The translations under genes were made by a program, and so were the position numbers. Source: an uncultured Roseicyclus sp. (GTDB lineage Bacteria > Pseudomonadota > Alphaproteobacteria > Rhodobacterales > Rhodobacteraceae). From it: DNA of 64,000 nucleotides. The notes under the pieces are model-generated. The model did no database searches and had not been told where the DNA came from. It saw only the letters and a list, made by a program, of their open reading frames with translations. The stretch covers positions 1-64,000 of the forward strand of contig NZ_CALAHQ010000091.1 in NCBI RefSeq assembly GCF_937892565.1. The letters are read 5' to 3'. How positions within the stretch are numbered: position 1 is the stretch's first letter; each line of letters starts with the position of its first letter. This document shows, in pieces, positions 47,255 through 56,875 of this stretch.

Positions 47255-48046
47255 TTACAGCGGCGGCGGCGGAAAGCCGGTCAGGCTTTCCACGATCACC
47301 AGCAGGAAAGCCGCCCCCAACATCCCGTCAAATCGGTCATAAACACCGCCATGCCCGGGCAACAGGTTGGAGCTGTCTTTCACGCCCACATGCCGCTTGA
47401 GGGCGGATTCGGCGATATCGCCCATCTGGCTGGCAAGGCTGATCGCGACCGAAATGGGGATCAATTCCGCGCCCACCCCGGTCTGTGCCATGAAGACCCA
47501 ACCGATCAGCCCCGCCCCGACCCATCCGGCCAGCGTGCCCGACCATGTCTTTTTGGGGCTGACGCGGGGCCAGAATTTTGGCCCCCCGAACAGGCGCCCG
47601 GCGAAATAGCCCAAGATATCGGTCGCGGCCACCACCAGCACCAACCACAGCATCCACATCAGACCGAAGCTGTCGCGGTGCAAGATCAGCCCGAAACCGG
47701 CCAGCAAGATGACGGCGATCATCACGACAAACAGCCGCCGGTTGCGCGCCAAAAGCGCCATGGCCACCGTCGGCACCGCCAGCACACAGCCCAGCGCCAC
47801 GGCCAACGGCGCAAGCTTGGTGGCCAGGATCGCCACTGCCGCCAGCGCGGCCAGCGCCAGCGCGCCCCGACCGCCGCCGCCCAGCATGCGAACCAATTCC
47901 CACACCAGCGTCGCAACCAGTACGGCCACAAGCCCCGTGAACCACCATCCGCCCGCCCAGACCGCCGTCAGACCGACCACCGCGATCACGGCCCCGGTGG
48001 CCACCCGGACGGCCAGATCGGAAAAGCTGTCGCGCGTCAGGCCCAC
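47255..48046 (-). CDS. cdsA: Phosphatidate cytidylyltransferase
   Basis: The 263-residue polytopic membrane enzyme makes CDP-diacylglycerol for phospholipid synthesis. The signature is complete: SALKRHVGVKDSSNLLPGHG followed by GVYDRFD, preceded by WPRVSPKKTWSGTLAGWVGA. There are about seven hydrophobic helices. The start is a GTG at 48046 with GAGGGC just upstream, seven bases after the uppS stop; an ATG at 48048 is in another frame and hits a stop at once. Confidence 0.96.
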   Translation of the reverse strand: MGLTRDSFSDLAVRVATGAVIAVVGLTAVWAGGWWFTGLVAVLVATLVWELVRMLGGGGRGALALAALAAVAILATKLAPLAVALGCVLAVPTVAMALLARNRRLFVVMIAVILLAGFGLILHRDSFGLMWMLWLVLVVAATDILGYFAGRLFGGPKFWPRVSPKKTWSGTLAGWVGAGLIGWVFMAQTGVGAELIPISVAISLASQMGDIAESALKRHVGVKDSSNLLPGHGGVYDRFDGMLGAAFLLVIVESLTGFPPPPL

Positions 48047-48053
48047 ATCGCCC

Positions 48054-48770
48054 TCAGACCGTCACCGCGCCAAAGCGGCGCTCGCGCAGGCTGTAACGCG
48101 CCAGCACCTCGGCAAAGACCGCCGGCGTGAAATCGGGCCAGAGCGTGTCGATGAACTCATATTCCGCATAGGCCGATTGCCAGAGCAGGAAATTGGAAAT
48201 CCGCGCCTCGCCGCTGGTGCGGATCACCAGATCGGGATCGGGCAACACATGGGTGTCAAGATAACGTGGAAAGGTCTCATCGCTGATTGTGCGCGGATCA
48301 AGCTTGCCCATCGCCACATCATGCGCAAGCCGCCGGGCGGCGCGCGTGACCTCGTCGCGGCCACCGTAATTCAGCGCGATGGTCAGATTGGTGCCGGTGT
48401 TGTTGGCCGTCATCAATTCCAGCCCGTCCATCAGATCGACCAGCGCGGGTTCCAGCCGCACCCGATCCCCGATGAAGCGCACGCGGACATTTTCTTCGAA
48501 CAGGCTTTGGGCTTCGCGCCGGATGTAGCGTTTGAACAGCCGCATCAGACCGGCCACCTCGGTCTGGGTGCGCTTCCAGTTTTCGGTCGAAAAGGCAAAT
48601 ATGGTCAGGTAGCTGACCCCCAAAGCCGGGCAGGCGCGTACGATTTCCTTGACCCGGCGCGCGCCCGCCGCATGCCCAAACAGGCGCGGCCGCCCGCGCA
48701 ATTGCGCCCACCGTCCATTGCCATCCATGATGATGGCCACATGGCGGGGTTGGGGGGCATCCTTGGTCAT
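48054..48770 (-). CDS. uppS: Undecaprenyl diphosphate synthase
   Basis: The 238-residue cis-prenyltransferase makes the C55 lipid carrier for peptidoglycan and LPS. Motifs: HVAIIMDGNGRWAQLRG (catalytic Asp in the first DGN), AFSTENWKRTQTEVAGLM, LNYGGRDEVTRAARRL, and DLVIRTSGEARISNFLLWQS (the R-x-S-G-E-x-R motif). ATG at 48770 is chosen; upstream codons show no homology. Confidence 0.97.
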   Translation of the reverse strand: MTKDAPQPRHVAIIMDGNGRWAQLRGRPRLFGHAAGARRVKEIVRACPALGVSYLTIFAFSTENWKRTQTEVAGLMRLFKRYIRREAQSLFEENVRVRFIGDRVRLEPALVDLMDGLELMTANNTGTNLTIALNYGGRDEVTRAARRLAHDVAMGKLDPRTISDETFPRYLDTHVLPDPDLVIRTSGEARISNFLLWQSAYAEYEFIDTLWPDFTPAVFAEVLARYSLRERRFGAVTV

Positions 48771-48839
48771 CTGGCGGGGTCCTGATAATCGAATGGGCGG
48801 TATGAAAAAACAGCACGATGGGCCCAACCGGCCAGGATG

Positions 48840-49406
48840 TCAGACCTGCATGATCTCACCTTGCTTGGTTTCAAGCGCGGCATCGACCTTGGCGATATGG
48901 GCATTGGTCAGCTCTTGAACCTCGTCTTCCCAAAGCTTCACATCATCCTCGGACATGCCTTTGGCCTTGGCTTTCTTGATCTGGTCCATCCCGTCGCGGC
49001 GAACATTGCGCACGGCAACACGCGCGCTTTCGGCGTATTGGGCGGCAACCTTGGTCAATTGGGTGCGGCGTTCTTCGTTCAATTCGGGAATGGGCAACAT
49101 GATGATGGTGCCGTTGAGCTGCGGGTTGATGCCCAGACCGCTGTCCCGGATCGCTTTTTCGACCTTGCTGACCAGTGTCCTGTCCCAGACGTTGATCGTG
49201 ACCATGCGCGGCTCTGGCACGTTGACGGTGCCCACCTGATTGATCGGCGTCGGCTGACCATAGGCATCGACCATCACCGGCTCGAGCATGCTGGCCGAGG
49301 CCCGTCCGGTGCGCAACGATGCGAATTCCGTGCGCAACGCGCCCAAGGCGCCATCCATGCGACGCCCCAAATCGTCAAGGTCGATGTCAAGTTCGTCGTC
49401 TGCCAT
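48840..49406 (-). CDS. frr: Ribosome recycling factor
   Basis: The 188-residue protein splits post-termination ribosomes with EF-G. Segments: [60 protein letters not shown], and [20 protein letters not shown], as in all RRFs. It follows pyrH, the classical pairing (pyrH-frr-uppS-cdsA-dxr). Confidence 0.98.
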   Translation of the reverse strand: MADDELDIDLDDLGRRMDGALGALRTEFASLRTGRASASMLEPVMVDAYGQPTPINQVGTVNVPEPRMVTINVWDRTLVSKVEKAIRDSGLGINPQLNGTIIMLPIPELNEERRTQLTKVAAQYAESARVAVRNVRRDGMDQIKKAKAKGMSEDDVKLWEDEVQELTNAHIAKVDAALETKQGEIMQV

Positions 49407-49512
49407 CGGCTATGCCCCTTCTTCGGTCTGTTGGCGCTGTGATAGCCCGGCCCGTGCCCGGTTTCCAGAACCCAGTTGCCTTGTGCGCACAGATCGCGCT
49501 GCCCTGCGGTGT

Positions 49513-50247
49513 TCAGGACACTTTGGTATAGGTGCCGCGCCCTGCCAGAATACCCTTGAGCCCACCCGGTTCATCGAGGCTGAAGACGATGATGGGCAAG
49601 CGGTTTTCGCGCGCCAGCGCAATGGCGGATGCATCCATCACCCCCAGATGCTGGGCCAGCACCTCGTCATAGGTGACGGTCTCATAGCGCTTGGCATCGG
49701 CGTGCTTCTTGGGGTCCTTGTCATAGACGCCATCGACCTTGGTGCCCTTGAAGATCGCCTGACAATCCATCTCGGAAGCGCGCAGGGTGGCGGCCGTGTC
49801 GGTGGTGAAATAGGGATTTCCCGTGCCTGCCGCAAAAATGCACACGCGCTTTTTCTCCAGATGGCGGATGGCGCGGCGGCGAATATAGGGTTCGGCGACC
49901 TCGTTCATGGTGATGGCGGAAATCACCCGGGTAAAGACCCCGATCTGTTCAAGCGAGGATTGCATCGCCAGCGCATTCATCACCGTGGCCAGCATGCCCA
50001 TGTAATCGGCGGTGGTGCGTTCCATCCCCTGCGCGCTGCCGCTCAGGCCGCGAAAGATGTTGCCGCCGCCGATCACCATGCAGATCTCGACGCCCAGATC
50101 ATGGACCGACTTGATCTCGCGGGCGATGCGTTCGACCGTGGGCGGATGCAGACCATAGCCCTGATCGCCCATCAACGCCTCGCCCGAGATCTTCAACATC
50201 ACCCGGTCATATCTTGCGTCGACCTGTGGGGATGTGCTGTCGGACAT
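49513..50247 (-). CDS. pyrH: Uridylate kinase
   Basis: The 244-residue UMP kinase has [33 protein letters not shown], the uridine site [40 protein letters not shown] and [20 protein letters not shown]. The gene opens the minus-strand envelope run. GGAGCTC precedes the ATG. Confidence 0.98.
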   Translation of the reverse strand: MSDSTSPQVDARYDRVMLKISGEALMGDQGYGLHPPTVERIAREIKSVHDLGVEICMVIGGGNIFRGLSGSAQGMERTTADYMGMLATVMNALAMQSSLEQIGVFTRVISAITMNEVAEPYIRRRAIRHLEKKRVCIFAAGTGNPYFTTDTAATLRASEMDCQAIFKGTKVDGVYDKDPKKHADAKRYETVTYDEVLAQHLGVMDASAIALARENRLPIIVFSLDEPGGLKGILAGRGTYTKVS

Positions 50248-50380
50248 GGCGGAGCTCCTGAGGGGGTGGGTGTGTGACCGCGGCGCATTGCGCGCGCCTC
50301 ACCATGGTCTAAAATCGGCGCGGGTTCAACGCCCCATCGGCGCAAACCCGCGCGCAGAGGGCATGGGCTGAACAAGGGAA

Positions 50381-50396
50381 GTGACGTGAACGTCAC
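50381..50396. promoter_or_regulatory. Inverted repeat GTGACGT-GA-ACGTCAC upstream of miaA
   Basis: Seven-base arms (GTGACGT and ACGTCAC) separated by GA. It is 11 bases before the miaA start and in the divergent pyrH-miaA gap. Its position near the start suggests an operator for a dimeric repressor or a ribosome-site hairpin. No known family is assigned. Confidence 0.4.
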
Positions 50397-50407
50397 CGGG
50401 CAAAGCA

Positions 50408-51268
50408 TTGATCGACATTAACTCCATACCGGATGATCAACCTGTCTTGATTGCGGGGCCAACCGCCAGCGGCAAGTCGGCGCTGGCGCTGGCCATTGCC
50501 ACGCAGCGCGGCGGCGCGATCGTGAATGCCGATGCGTTGCAGGTTTATGGCAATTGGCGCGTGCTGACCGCGCGGCCCGATCCACAAGAGCAATCCCGCG
50601 CGCCCCACCATCTTTATGGTCACGTCGCCTGGGATGAGCCCTATTCCGTTGGCCATTGGCTGCGCGATGTGACCGCCGTGATGGCGGGCGCGCGGCCGAT
50701 CATTGTGGGCGGCACGGGCTTGTATTTTCGCGCGCTCACCGAAGGCTTGGCCGAGGTGCCGCCAACACCGCCCGAGATCCGGGCCGAGGCCGACACCTTG
50801 GGGCTGGATCGGCTGATTGGCGGGCTGGATCAGCCGACCGCGGCCGGGATCGATCTGAACAACCGCGCCCGGGTCCAGCGCGCATGGGAGGTTTTGCGTG
50901 CCACCGGGCGCGGTCTGGCCGATTGGCAGGCCGACACACCCGCCCCCGTGATGGCGTTGCAGCGTTGCGTGGCGCTGCGGCTGGAGGCGCCGGTGGCGTG
51001 GCTCGATGCGCGCATCACGGCCCGCTTTGATGCCATGCTTGCGCTGGGCGCGCTGGACGAGGTGCGGCAAAACCTGCCCCGCTGGAACCCCGGCCTGCCG
51101 TCGATGCGGGCGATTGGCGCGCCCGAGTTGATGGCCCATCTGCGCGGCGACATGACGCTGCAACAGGCGCGCGACGCGGCAATCATCGCGTCGCGTCAAT
51201 ATGCCAAGCGGCAGCGCACATGGTTTCGGGCGCGCATGCGCGACTGGGTGCCCGTTGCCCCGACCTGA
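50408..51268 (+). CDS. miaA: tRNA dimethylallyltransferase
   Basis: The 286-residue enzyme adds a dimethylallyl group to A37 of tRNAs reading UNN codons. It has the P-loop [71 protein letters not shown] and [14 protein letters not shown]. The only start upstream of the P-loop is a TTG at 50408: the frame closes at 50387-50389 and no ATG or GTG lies between. This predicts low translation. Confidence 0.93.
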   Translation: MIDINSIPDDQPVLIAGPTASGKSALALAIATQRGGAIVNADALQVYGNWRVLTARPDPQEQSRAPHHLYGHVAWDEPYSVGHWLRDVTAVMAGARPIIVGGTGLYFRALTEGLAEVPPTPPEIRAEADTLGLDRLIGGLDQPTAAGIDLNNRARVQRAWEVLRATGRGLADWQADTPAPVMALQRCVALRLEAPVAWLDARITARFDAMLALGALDEVRQNLPRWNPGLPSMRAIGAPELMAHLRGDMTLQQARDAAIIASRQYAKRQRTWFRARMRDWVPVAPT

Positions 51269-51364
51269 GCCCAAAGCCACCGCAGGCGCGCCTTGATCAG
51301 CGGGGGCGCAAGGCTTGCCCGCCGACCGCTTGCAAAAACCCGACATCGGACGCAGCCTTGTGCC

Positions 51365-52162
51365 ATGATCGAGTCGCCCACCACCTATCGCGTCGTGTCG
51401 CTGGGCAAGTTGCGCTTGCAAGAAGCCTGGCGTGTGGAACTGCTGCACAGCCAACCGCGCCACAGGCTGTACTGGATCACCCGGGGACAGGGCCGCGTGA
51501 CCATCCGCGGCATCACACGCGGCTATGGGCCGAACACGGCGATCTTTCTGCCCGCAGGCACGCAAGCCGCGCTGGAATTATCGGCCCAGCTTCAGGGGAT
51601 GGAGCTGGGCCTGCCCATCGAGCCGGCGCTGGAATTGCCGACCGAACCCTTTCACATCCGCGTCGCAACGCCCGAGGCGCAGACCAGCCTGACGGGGCAT
51701 CTGGAAAAGACCGAACGCGAGCTTTCCGGTCAGGCACCAGCCATGGCGCGCGCCCTGAAGGGTTACGGGCTTTTGATTTCAACCTGGATCACGCGGGAAC
51801 TGGACCGCACGGATGGCGCCGTCATCCGCAAGAAAAGCCACAAATTGATCGAACTCTACGCCCAGGCCGTCGAAGCCAAATTCCGAAATGGTCTCAGTGT
51901 GGCGGATTTTGCGGCGCAGCTTGGCGTCACCCCCACGCATCTGTCGCGCCTGTGCCGCGAGGCATCGGGCAAACCGGCCCATGCGCTGTTGGTCGAACGC
52001 GTGATGCAAGAGGCCTGCCGCCTGTTGCGCGACACCGACATGCCCGCGCGCGAGGTGGCCCAGACCTTGGGCTTTTCTTCGGCCGCCTATTTTACCCGCG
52101 CCTTTCACCAGGCGACCGACCTGACGCCCAGCGAATTCCGCACGGCACCAAGGCGACCCTGA
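51365..52162 (+). CDS. AraC-family transcriptional regulator
   Basis: The 265-residue protein has an N-terminal cupin-like sensing part (LHSQPRHRLYWITRGQGRVT, YGPNTAIFLPAGTQAALELS) and a C-terminal double HTH (GLSVADFAAQLGVTPTHLSR, ACRLLRDTDMPAREVAQTLG, FSSAAYFTRAFHQATDLTPS). Ligand and targets are unknown. It lies just upstream of and in the same direction as the peptide ABC operon, separated by 278 bases with an inverted repeat. It could regulate that operon; there is no proof. Confidence 0.9.
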   Translation: MIESPTTYRVVSLGKLRLQEAWRVELLHSQPRHRLYWITRGQGRVTIRGITRGYGPNTAIFLPAGTQAALELSAQLQGMELGLPIEPALELPTEPFHIRVATPEAQTSLTGHLEKTERELSGQAPAMARALKGYGLLISTWITRELDRTDGAVIRKKSHKLIELYAQAVEAKFRNGLSVADFAAQLGVTPTHLSRLCREASGKPAHALLVERVMQEACRLLRDTDMPAREVAQTLGFSSAAYFTRAFHQATDLTPSEFRTAPRRP

Positions 52163-52301
52163 ACGAGCGGCACAACCGGGCGGCGAACAAGCCAGACCGT
52201 TAGTCGCACAAAAAACGAATTTTGGGGGTTGTGGCCAGCGCCCATGTCGCTTTTGATCAGGCGGCAGTCGCAATTACTGTCGGAAGATCAACAACAGACG
52301 A

Positions 52302-52318
52302 TTGACGCAACGGGTCAA
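52302..52318. promoter_or_regulatory. Inverted repeat TTGAC-N7-GTCAA upstream of ABC operon
   Basis: TTGAC (52302-52306), spacer GCAACGG, GTCAA (52314-52318), 123 bases before the binding-protein ATG. TTGACG could double as a -35 element. Operator for a dimeric regulator, perhaps, or chance. Confidence 0.3.
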
Positions 52319-52440
52319 AATCGGCGCAATGCGCATGATCTGTGATCCGTGGTCCGTCTGGGACGGCCGGGACAGGATCGCAAGAATAAACCGGGCCGCA
52401 TTGAAAACGGGCCGACCGAAACGACACAGGGAGAAGAGAC

Positions 52441-54078
52441 ATGAACGACCATTCCACACGACAGTCCGCGACCCATCCGGTCGCACAGATGTACGCGCAA
52501 GAATACAAGGCCGGCCAGCTGAGCCGCCGCGAATTCCTTGTGCGCTCGACCGCGCTGGGCGTATCGGCCGCCGCCGCCTATTCGCTGATCGGGCTCAAGC
52601 CCGCCATGGCACAGCGCGCCACGCCCGCGATGGGCGGCAGCCTGCGGATCCAGCAAGAGATCCACGCCCTGAAAGACCCGCGCATCTATGACTGGTCGGA
52701 ACTGGCCAATGCGACACGCGGTCTTTTGGAATACCTGGTTGAATACAATCGCGACGGTACCTTCTCGGGCCGCCTGCTCGAGAGCTGGGAAGCCAATGCC
52801 GACGCGACGCAGTACACGCTGCGCCTGCGGGCGGGCGTGAAGTGGAACAATGGCGATGATTTCACCGCCGCCGATGTCGCCGCCAACATCACCGGCTGGT
52901 GTGACACAACGGTCGAAGGCAACTCGATGGCTGCCCGCATGGGCGGGCTTGTGGATACAGCGACAGGACAGGTCCGTGATGGCGGCGTCGTCATCCTCGA
53001 CGACATGACAGTGCAGATCAACCTGCCCGCGGCCGATATCACCATCGTACCGGGCATCGCGGATTACCCCGCTGCCATTCAGCACCGCGATCTGATCGGC
53101 ACCAACCCGCTCGATCATGGCGTGGGCACAGGCGCCTACAAGATCACCGACTACCAGGTTGGTATTTCGGCCAAGCTCGAGCGCAACGCCGATCACACCT
53201 ACTGGGGCGAGGCCTATCTTGACGAAGTGACTTTCGTCGATCTCGGTACCGATCCGGCAGCATGGTTTGCCAGCGCCGAAGCCGGCGAATTCGACGTCAC
53301 CTATGAAACCGTGGGCGAATTCATCGACCTCTTCTCGGCGGTGGGCTGGGAGCGGTCGAATGTGACCACGGGCGCGACCGTGGCCGTACGCTTCAACCAG
53401 CTCAACGCACCCTATGACAATGTCGAGGTGCGCCGCGCAATTCTCGAGGCGGTGGACCTCTCGGTCGTTCTTGAACTGGGCGTGAACGGTCAAGGCACGG
53501 TCGGCGAAAACCACCACGTCTGTCCGATCCACCCTGAATACGCCGAACTGCCGGCGATGGCGGTGGACAAGACCGCAGCACAAGCGCGGATCACCGCAGC
53601 GGGACATGCCGCAACCGAGATCAAGCTTGTCTCGCTCGATGACGGTCTGACACGCTTCACCTGTGATGCGGTGGCCGCTCAGATGCGCGATGCGGGCATG
53701 ACCGTCACGCGTGAGGTTCTGCCGGGTTCGACCTTCTGGAACGATTGGCTGAATTACCCCTTCTCGGCGACCGAATGGAACCACCGCGAACTGGGTGTGC
53801 AGATCCTCAACCTCGCCTATCGCTCGGGCGTGGCGTGGAACGAAACCGCCTTCTCGAATACGGAATTCGATAGCCTCCTCGATCAGGCAAACGGCATTCA
53901 AGACGCCGATGCCCGCCGCGTCGTGATGGCCCGCTTGCAGCAGATCATGCAGGAAGAAGCGGTCTCGATCATTCCGTTCTGGCGTTCGCTCACACGTCAC
54001 TATCGCGCGGGCGTAGTGAATGCGGATATGCATCCCAAGTTCGAGATCAACATCCACCACATGGGCCTTTCGGCCTGA
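52441..54078 (+). CDS. Peptide ABC transporter substrate-binding protein, Tat-exported
   Basis: The 545-residue family-5 binding protein carries a twin-arginine signal set back from the start: [20 protein letters not shown] with RR at about residues 30-31, then a hydrophobic stretch to AMAQ near 59. The mature part has [59 protein letters not shown], and [15 protein letters not shown]. It is the first gene of the dpp-like operon and is followed by a terminator-like hairpin before the permeases. Substrate unknown, probably an oligopeptide or related compound. Confidence 0.92.
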   Translation: MNDHSTRQSATHPVAQMYAQEYKAGQLSRREFLVRSTALGVSAAAAYSLIGLKPAMAQRATPAMGGSLRIQQEIHALKDPRIYDWSELANATRGLLEYLVEYNRDGTFSGRLLESWEANADATQYTLRLRAGVKWNNGDDFTAADVAANITGWCDTTVEGNSMAARMGGLVDTATGQVRDGGVVILDDMTVQINLPAADITIVPGIADYPAAIQHRDLIGTNPLDHGVGTGAYKITDYQVGISAKLERNADHTYWGEAYLDEVTFVDLGTDPAAWFASAEAGEFDVTYETVGEFIDLFSAVGWERSNVTTGATVAVRFNQLNAPYDNVEVRRAILEAVDLSVVLELGVNGQGTVGENHHVCPIHPEYAELPAMAVDKTAAQARITAAGHAATEIKLVSLDDGLTRFTCDAVAAQMRDAGMTVTREVLPGSTFWNDWLNYPFSATEWNHRELGVQILNLAYRSGVAWNETAFSNTEFDSLLDQANGIQDADARRVVMARLQQIMQEEAVSIIPFWRSLTRHYRAGVVNADMHPKFEINIHHMGLSA

Positions 54079-54093
54079 TCCGAACCTAAGGTC

Positions 54094-54129
54094 TCGGGGC
54101 GGCAAATCATGCCGCCCCGATCTTTTTTT
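54094..54129 (+). terminator. Attenuator-type terminator between binding protein and permease
   Basis: TCGGGGCGGC (54094-54103) and GCCGCCCCGA (54111-54120) form a perfect 10-bp stem with loop AAATCAT, followed by TCTTTTTTT. Partial termination would leave binding-protein mRNA in excess over transporter mRNA. Confidence 0.85.
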
Positions 54130-54228
54130 GGCACCCAATGCCCTCCACGGACCGTATCCTTGCGTCTGCAGGCTTGCTATCGTTTGCGCGCATGAAAGGC
54201 ATGGACACAGGCAAGGACCCTCGGAAGC

Positions 54229-55317
54229 ATGGCTTTTTTCATACTTCGCCGCACGGGCGTCATGATCCTTACGGCGCTGTGCCTGACCTTTGTGGTGTTC
54301 TTTCTGACCAATCTTGCCCCAAACCTCGAAAAGCTGGCCAAGACGCAAGGCAATGCCCGCATGAGCGACGCGGAAGTCACGTCATGGCTCGACCGCAACG
54401 GCTACGGCGGGCCGCTGGTGGTGCGCTACGGCGAATGGCTGGGCGTCGTGCCGGGCTGGGTGCGCTTCGATGAGCCGACCGGCGAATGGCGCGGGCGCTG
54501 CATCTTGCGGGGTCAATCCCCCGAGGATGCGGATCGGTTTTGCGGATTGTTGCAAGGCGATCTGGGCTATTCGACCGTCTCGAACGCTGAGGTTGCCGCC
54601 ATCATCGGCGGGCGGATGGCGCTGACGGGCGTGCTGATGTTCTGGGCTTTTGCCGTCATGGTGCCCACGGCACTGGTGATCGGCATCATGGCCGGCATGC
54701 GCGAAGGCTCGCGGATGGACCGGGCGCTTTCGACCTTTTCCATCGGCACAACGGCCACGCCGGAATATGTCTCGGGCGTGGTATTCATCATCTTGCTGGC
54801 CTCCTCCCAGACCGGGCTGTCGCCGCTTCTGGTCGACTGGGGCTGGCTGGAGAGCGGCACCTTGTTTCTGGGATCGGCGCGCAGCGCGATGGATGGGGTG
54901 ACTTTCTGGAATTTCACCCTGCCGGTGATCACCATCGCGTTTTACGGCATCGGCTATATCGCGCGGATGACGCGCGCCTCGATGGCCGAGGTGATGACGG
55001 CGCAATACATCCGCACCGCGCGCCTCAAGGGGGTCCGCTTTCGCACCATCGTGCTCAGGCACGCCCTGCGCAATGCGCTGATCGCACCCTTTACGGTGAT
55101 CATGCTGCAGATCCCCTGGCTCTTGACCGGGGTGGTGATCGTGGAGACCCTGTTCAATTACAACGGCTTTGGCTGGACCCTGGTGCAGGCAGCGTCGAAC
55201 AATGACATCGAATTGCTGTTGGCCTGTTCGGTCGTGGCGGTGTTCGTGGTTCTGGTGACACAGCTGATTTCCGATATCGGCTATGTGTTCTTGAACCCGC
55301 GCATCCGGATTTCCTGA
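54229..55317 (+). CDS. Peptide ABC transporter permease (DppB-like)
   Basis: The 362-residue inner-membrane protein has an N-terminal helix (ILRRTGVMILTALCLTFVVF), a periplasmic segment of about 90 residues, then five more helices. The EAA-type loop is TAQYIRTARLKGVRFRTIVL followed by RHALRNALIAPFTV, which contacts the ATPase. ATG at 54229 was chosen because earlier ATGs (54192, 54201) are out of frame. It pairs with the next permease. Confidence 0.93.
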   Translation: MAFFILRRTGVMILTALCLTFVVFFLTNLAPNLEKLAKTQGNARMSDAEVTSWLDRNGYGGPLVVRYGEWLGVVPGWVRFDEPTGEWRGRCILRGQSPEDADRFCGLLQGDLGYSTVSNAEVAAIIGGRMALTGVLMFWAFAVMVPTALVIGIMAGMREGSRMDRALSTFSIGTTATPEYVSGVVFIILLASSQTGLSPLLVDWGWLESGTLFLGSARSAMDGVTFWNFTLPVITIAFYGIGYIARMTRASMAEVMTAQYIRTARLKGVRFRTIVLRHALRNALIAPFTVIMLQIPWLLTGVVIVETLFNYNGFGWTLVQAASNNDIELLLACSVVAVFVVLVTQLISDIGYVFLNPRIRIS

Positions 55318-55330
55318 GGAGACGGGGCGG

Positions 55331-56794
55331 ATGGACACCTTGACATGGGCTGGCGGAATTGGCGCTTTTGTGAACCCGGCCTTGAGCTTGGCGGTGCTGG
55401 TTTTCGTCCTGGGCTTTGTGGCCAATCTGGCGATGACCATTGCGGGAATGCGACCGGGGCCTTTGGTGGTCAATGCCGACCATAGCCTTAGCCCACAGCG
55501 CGGACCGGTCGATTATGCCCTGCTGTCGATGAAATACGCGGTGCTGGTTCTTGCGCTGGGGTGTGCGGCTTATGTCGTGGGCGGGCTGGTTTTGGCCGAT
55601 CCGCAGCGTTCGGGCATCATCGGTGCCATGTCCGCGCGGCTGATGCCGGTCTGGACGGCCTTGGTGGTGATGTTCGTGCTGTCGATCGCCTTCAAGCGGC
55701 GGCTTGGGCTTTACGGCAAGCTGTTTGACAGCCCGGTCGGGATGATCGGTCTTGGGCTTGCGATGTTCTGGGTCTTTGCTGCGGTTTTTGCCGACATCAT
55801 CGCCCCCCATGGCCCGATCGATGTGATCAGCCAGATGCGCAATGCCAAACCCGGCAGCGCGTTGCCCGCCCCCGGCGATGGGCAATACGCGTGGTATCTG
55901 TTGGGCGGCGACAATCTGGGGCGCTGCGTGTTCAGCCGCATGGTCCATGGCGCCTTCGAGGTGCTCAAGATCGCGCCGCTTGCCACGCTTTTCGCCTTCA
56001 TGGTGGGGATCACACTTGGGCTTCCGGCGGGGTATTATGGCGGCAAGCTCGATACCGGGCTGACCTTTCTGGCCAATCTGGTCCTGGCCTTTCCAGTGAT
56101 CTTGCTGTTTTACCTGCTGGTCACCCCGGAAATCGTGGCGGCCGGTATCCCGAATTACCTGTCGATGGTCATGTTCTTGTTTCCGATCCTGTTTGTCGCG
56201 ATCTTGTTCAATGCGCGCTACCGCACCCAGGCCTTGCGGCGCAATCTGATCGTCGGGATCATCATCATTGTGGGCGGCATGGCCTATGTGTCGCTGATCT
56301 CGAACGCGTCCGACACGCGCCTGCCACAACTGTTTCGGCTTTGGCCCGAGGCGCTCGACCTGTTCGATGTGCCCGGCAATCTGTTGATCGTCTTTGTCTC
56401 GGTGGTTTTCGTCAATGCGCCAACCGTGTTTCGCATCGTTCGGGGTCTCGTGCTGGATATCAAGACGCGCGATTATGTGGCGGCCGCGCAAACGCGCGGT
56501 GAAGGGCCGTGGTACATCATGCTGTGGGAAATCTTGCCCAACGCGCGCGGGCCCTTGATCGTCGATTTCTGCCTGCGCATCGGATATACCACCATCCTTC
56601 TGGGAACGCTGGGCTTTTTTGGTCTGGGTGTCAGCCCTGAAAGCCCCGATTGGGGATCGACCATCAACGAGGGTCGGCGGCTCTTGACGGTCCATCCGCA
56701 TCCCGCACTTCCGCCTGCGCTTGCCTTGATGAGCCTTGTGCTTGGTCTGAACCTGCTGGCCGACGGGTTGCGCGAAGAAAGCCTGAAGGACTGA
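55331..56794 (+). CDS. Peptide ABC transporter permease (DppC-like) with extra N-terminal helices
   Basis: The 487-residue permease is longer than usual DppC (about 300). The first 140 residues add about three membrane segments (NPALSLAVLVFVLGFVANLA, KYAVLVLALGCAAYVVGGLV, WTALVVMFVLSIAF). Then the family domain follows: SPVGMIGLGLAMFWVFAAVF, LGGDNLGRCVFSRMVHGAF and the coupling loop RDYVAAAQTRGEGPWYIMLW. A stretch at 270-370 is also expanded. The gene ends seven bases before the palindromic repeat pair. Confidence 0.9.
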   Translation: MDTLTWAGGIGAFVNPALSLAVLVFVLGFVANLAMTIAGMRPGPLVVNADHSLSPQRGPVDYALLSMKYAVLVLALGCAAYVVGGLVLADPQRSGIIGAMSARLMPVWTALVVMFVLSIAFKRRLGLYGKLFDSPVGMIGLGLAMFWVFAAVFADIIAPHGPIDVISQMRNAKPGSALPAPGDGQYAWYLLGGDNLGRCVFSRMVHGAFEVLKIAPLATLFAFMVGITLGLPAGYYGGKLDTGLTFLANLVLAFPVILLFYLLVTPEIVAAGIPNYLSMVMFLFPILFVAILFNARYRTQALRRNLIVGIIIIVGGMAYVSLISNASDTRLPQLFRLWPEALDLFDVPGNLLIVFVSVVFVNAPTVFRIVRGLVLDIKTRDYVAAAQTRGEGPWYIMLWEILPNARGPLIVDFCLRIGYTTILLGTLGFFGLGVSPESPDWGSTINEGRRLLTVHPHPALPPALALMSLVLGLNLLADGLREESLKD

Positions 56795-56800
56795 TGATGC

Positions 56801-56822
56801 CGAATTTTCGTACGAAAATTCG
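56801..56822. repeat. 22-bp perfect palindrome centred on TTCGTACGAA (copy 2)
   Basis: Identical in all 22 bases to 8419-8440. It follows the permease stop by six bases and is separated by CA from a second palindrome. Probable dispersed palindromic repeat of the genome. Confidence 0.8.
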
Positions 56823-56824
56823 CA

Positions 56825-56858
56825 AAGGCACAAATCTTCGTACGAAGATTTGTGCCTT
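56825..56858. repeat. 34-bp perfect palindrome with the same TTCGTACGAA core
   Basis: Arms of 17 bases: AAGGCACAAATCTTCGT and its exact reverse complement. The core TTCGTACGAA is at 56837-56846, as in the 22-bp palindrome, but the flanks differ. It lies just upstream of the ribosome site GGAAAGGA (56863-56870) of the ATPase gene, so an RNA hairpin here could affect its translation. Confidence 0.8.
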
Positions 56859-56875
56859 CCTCGGAAAGGAACGTG

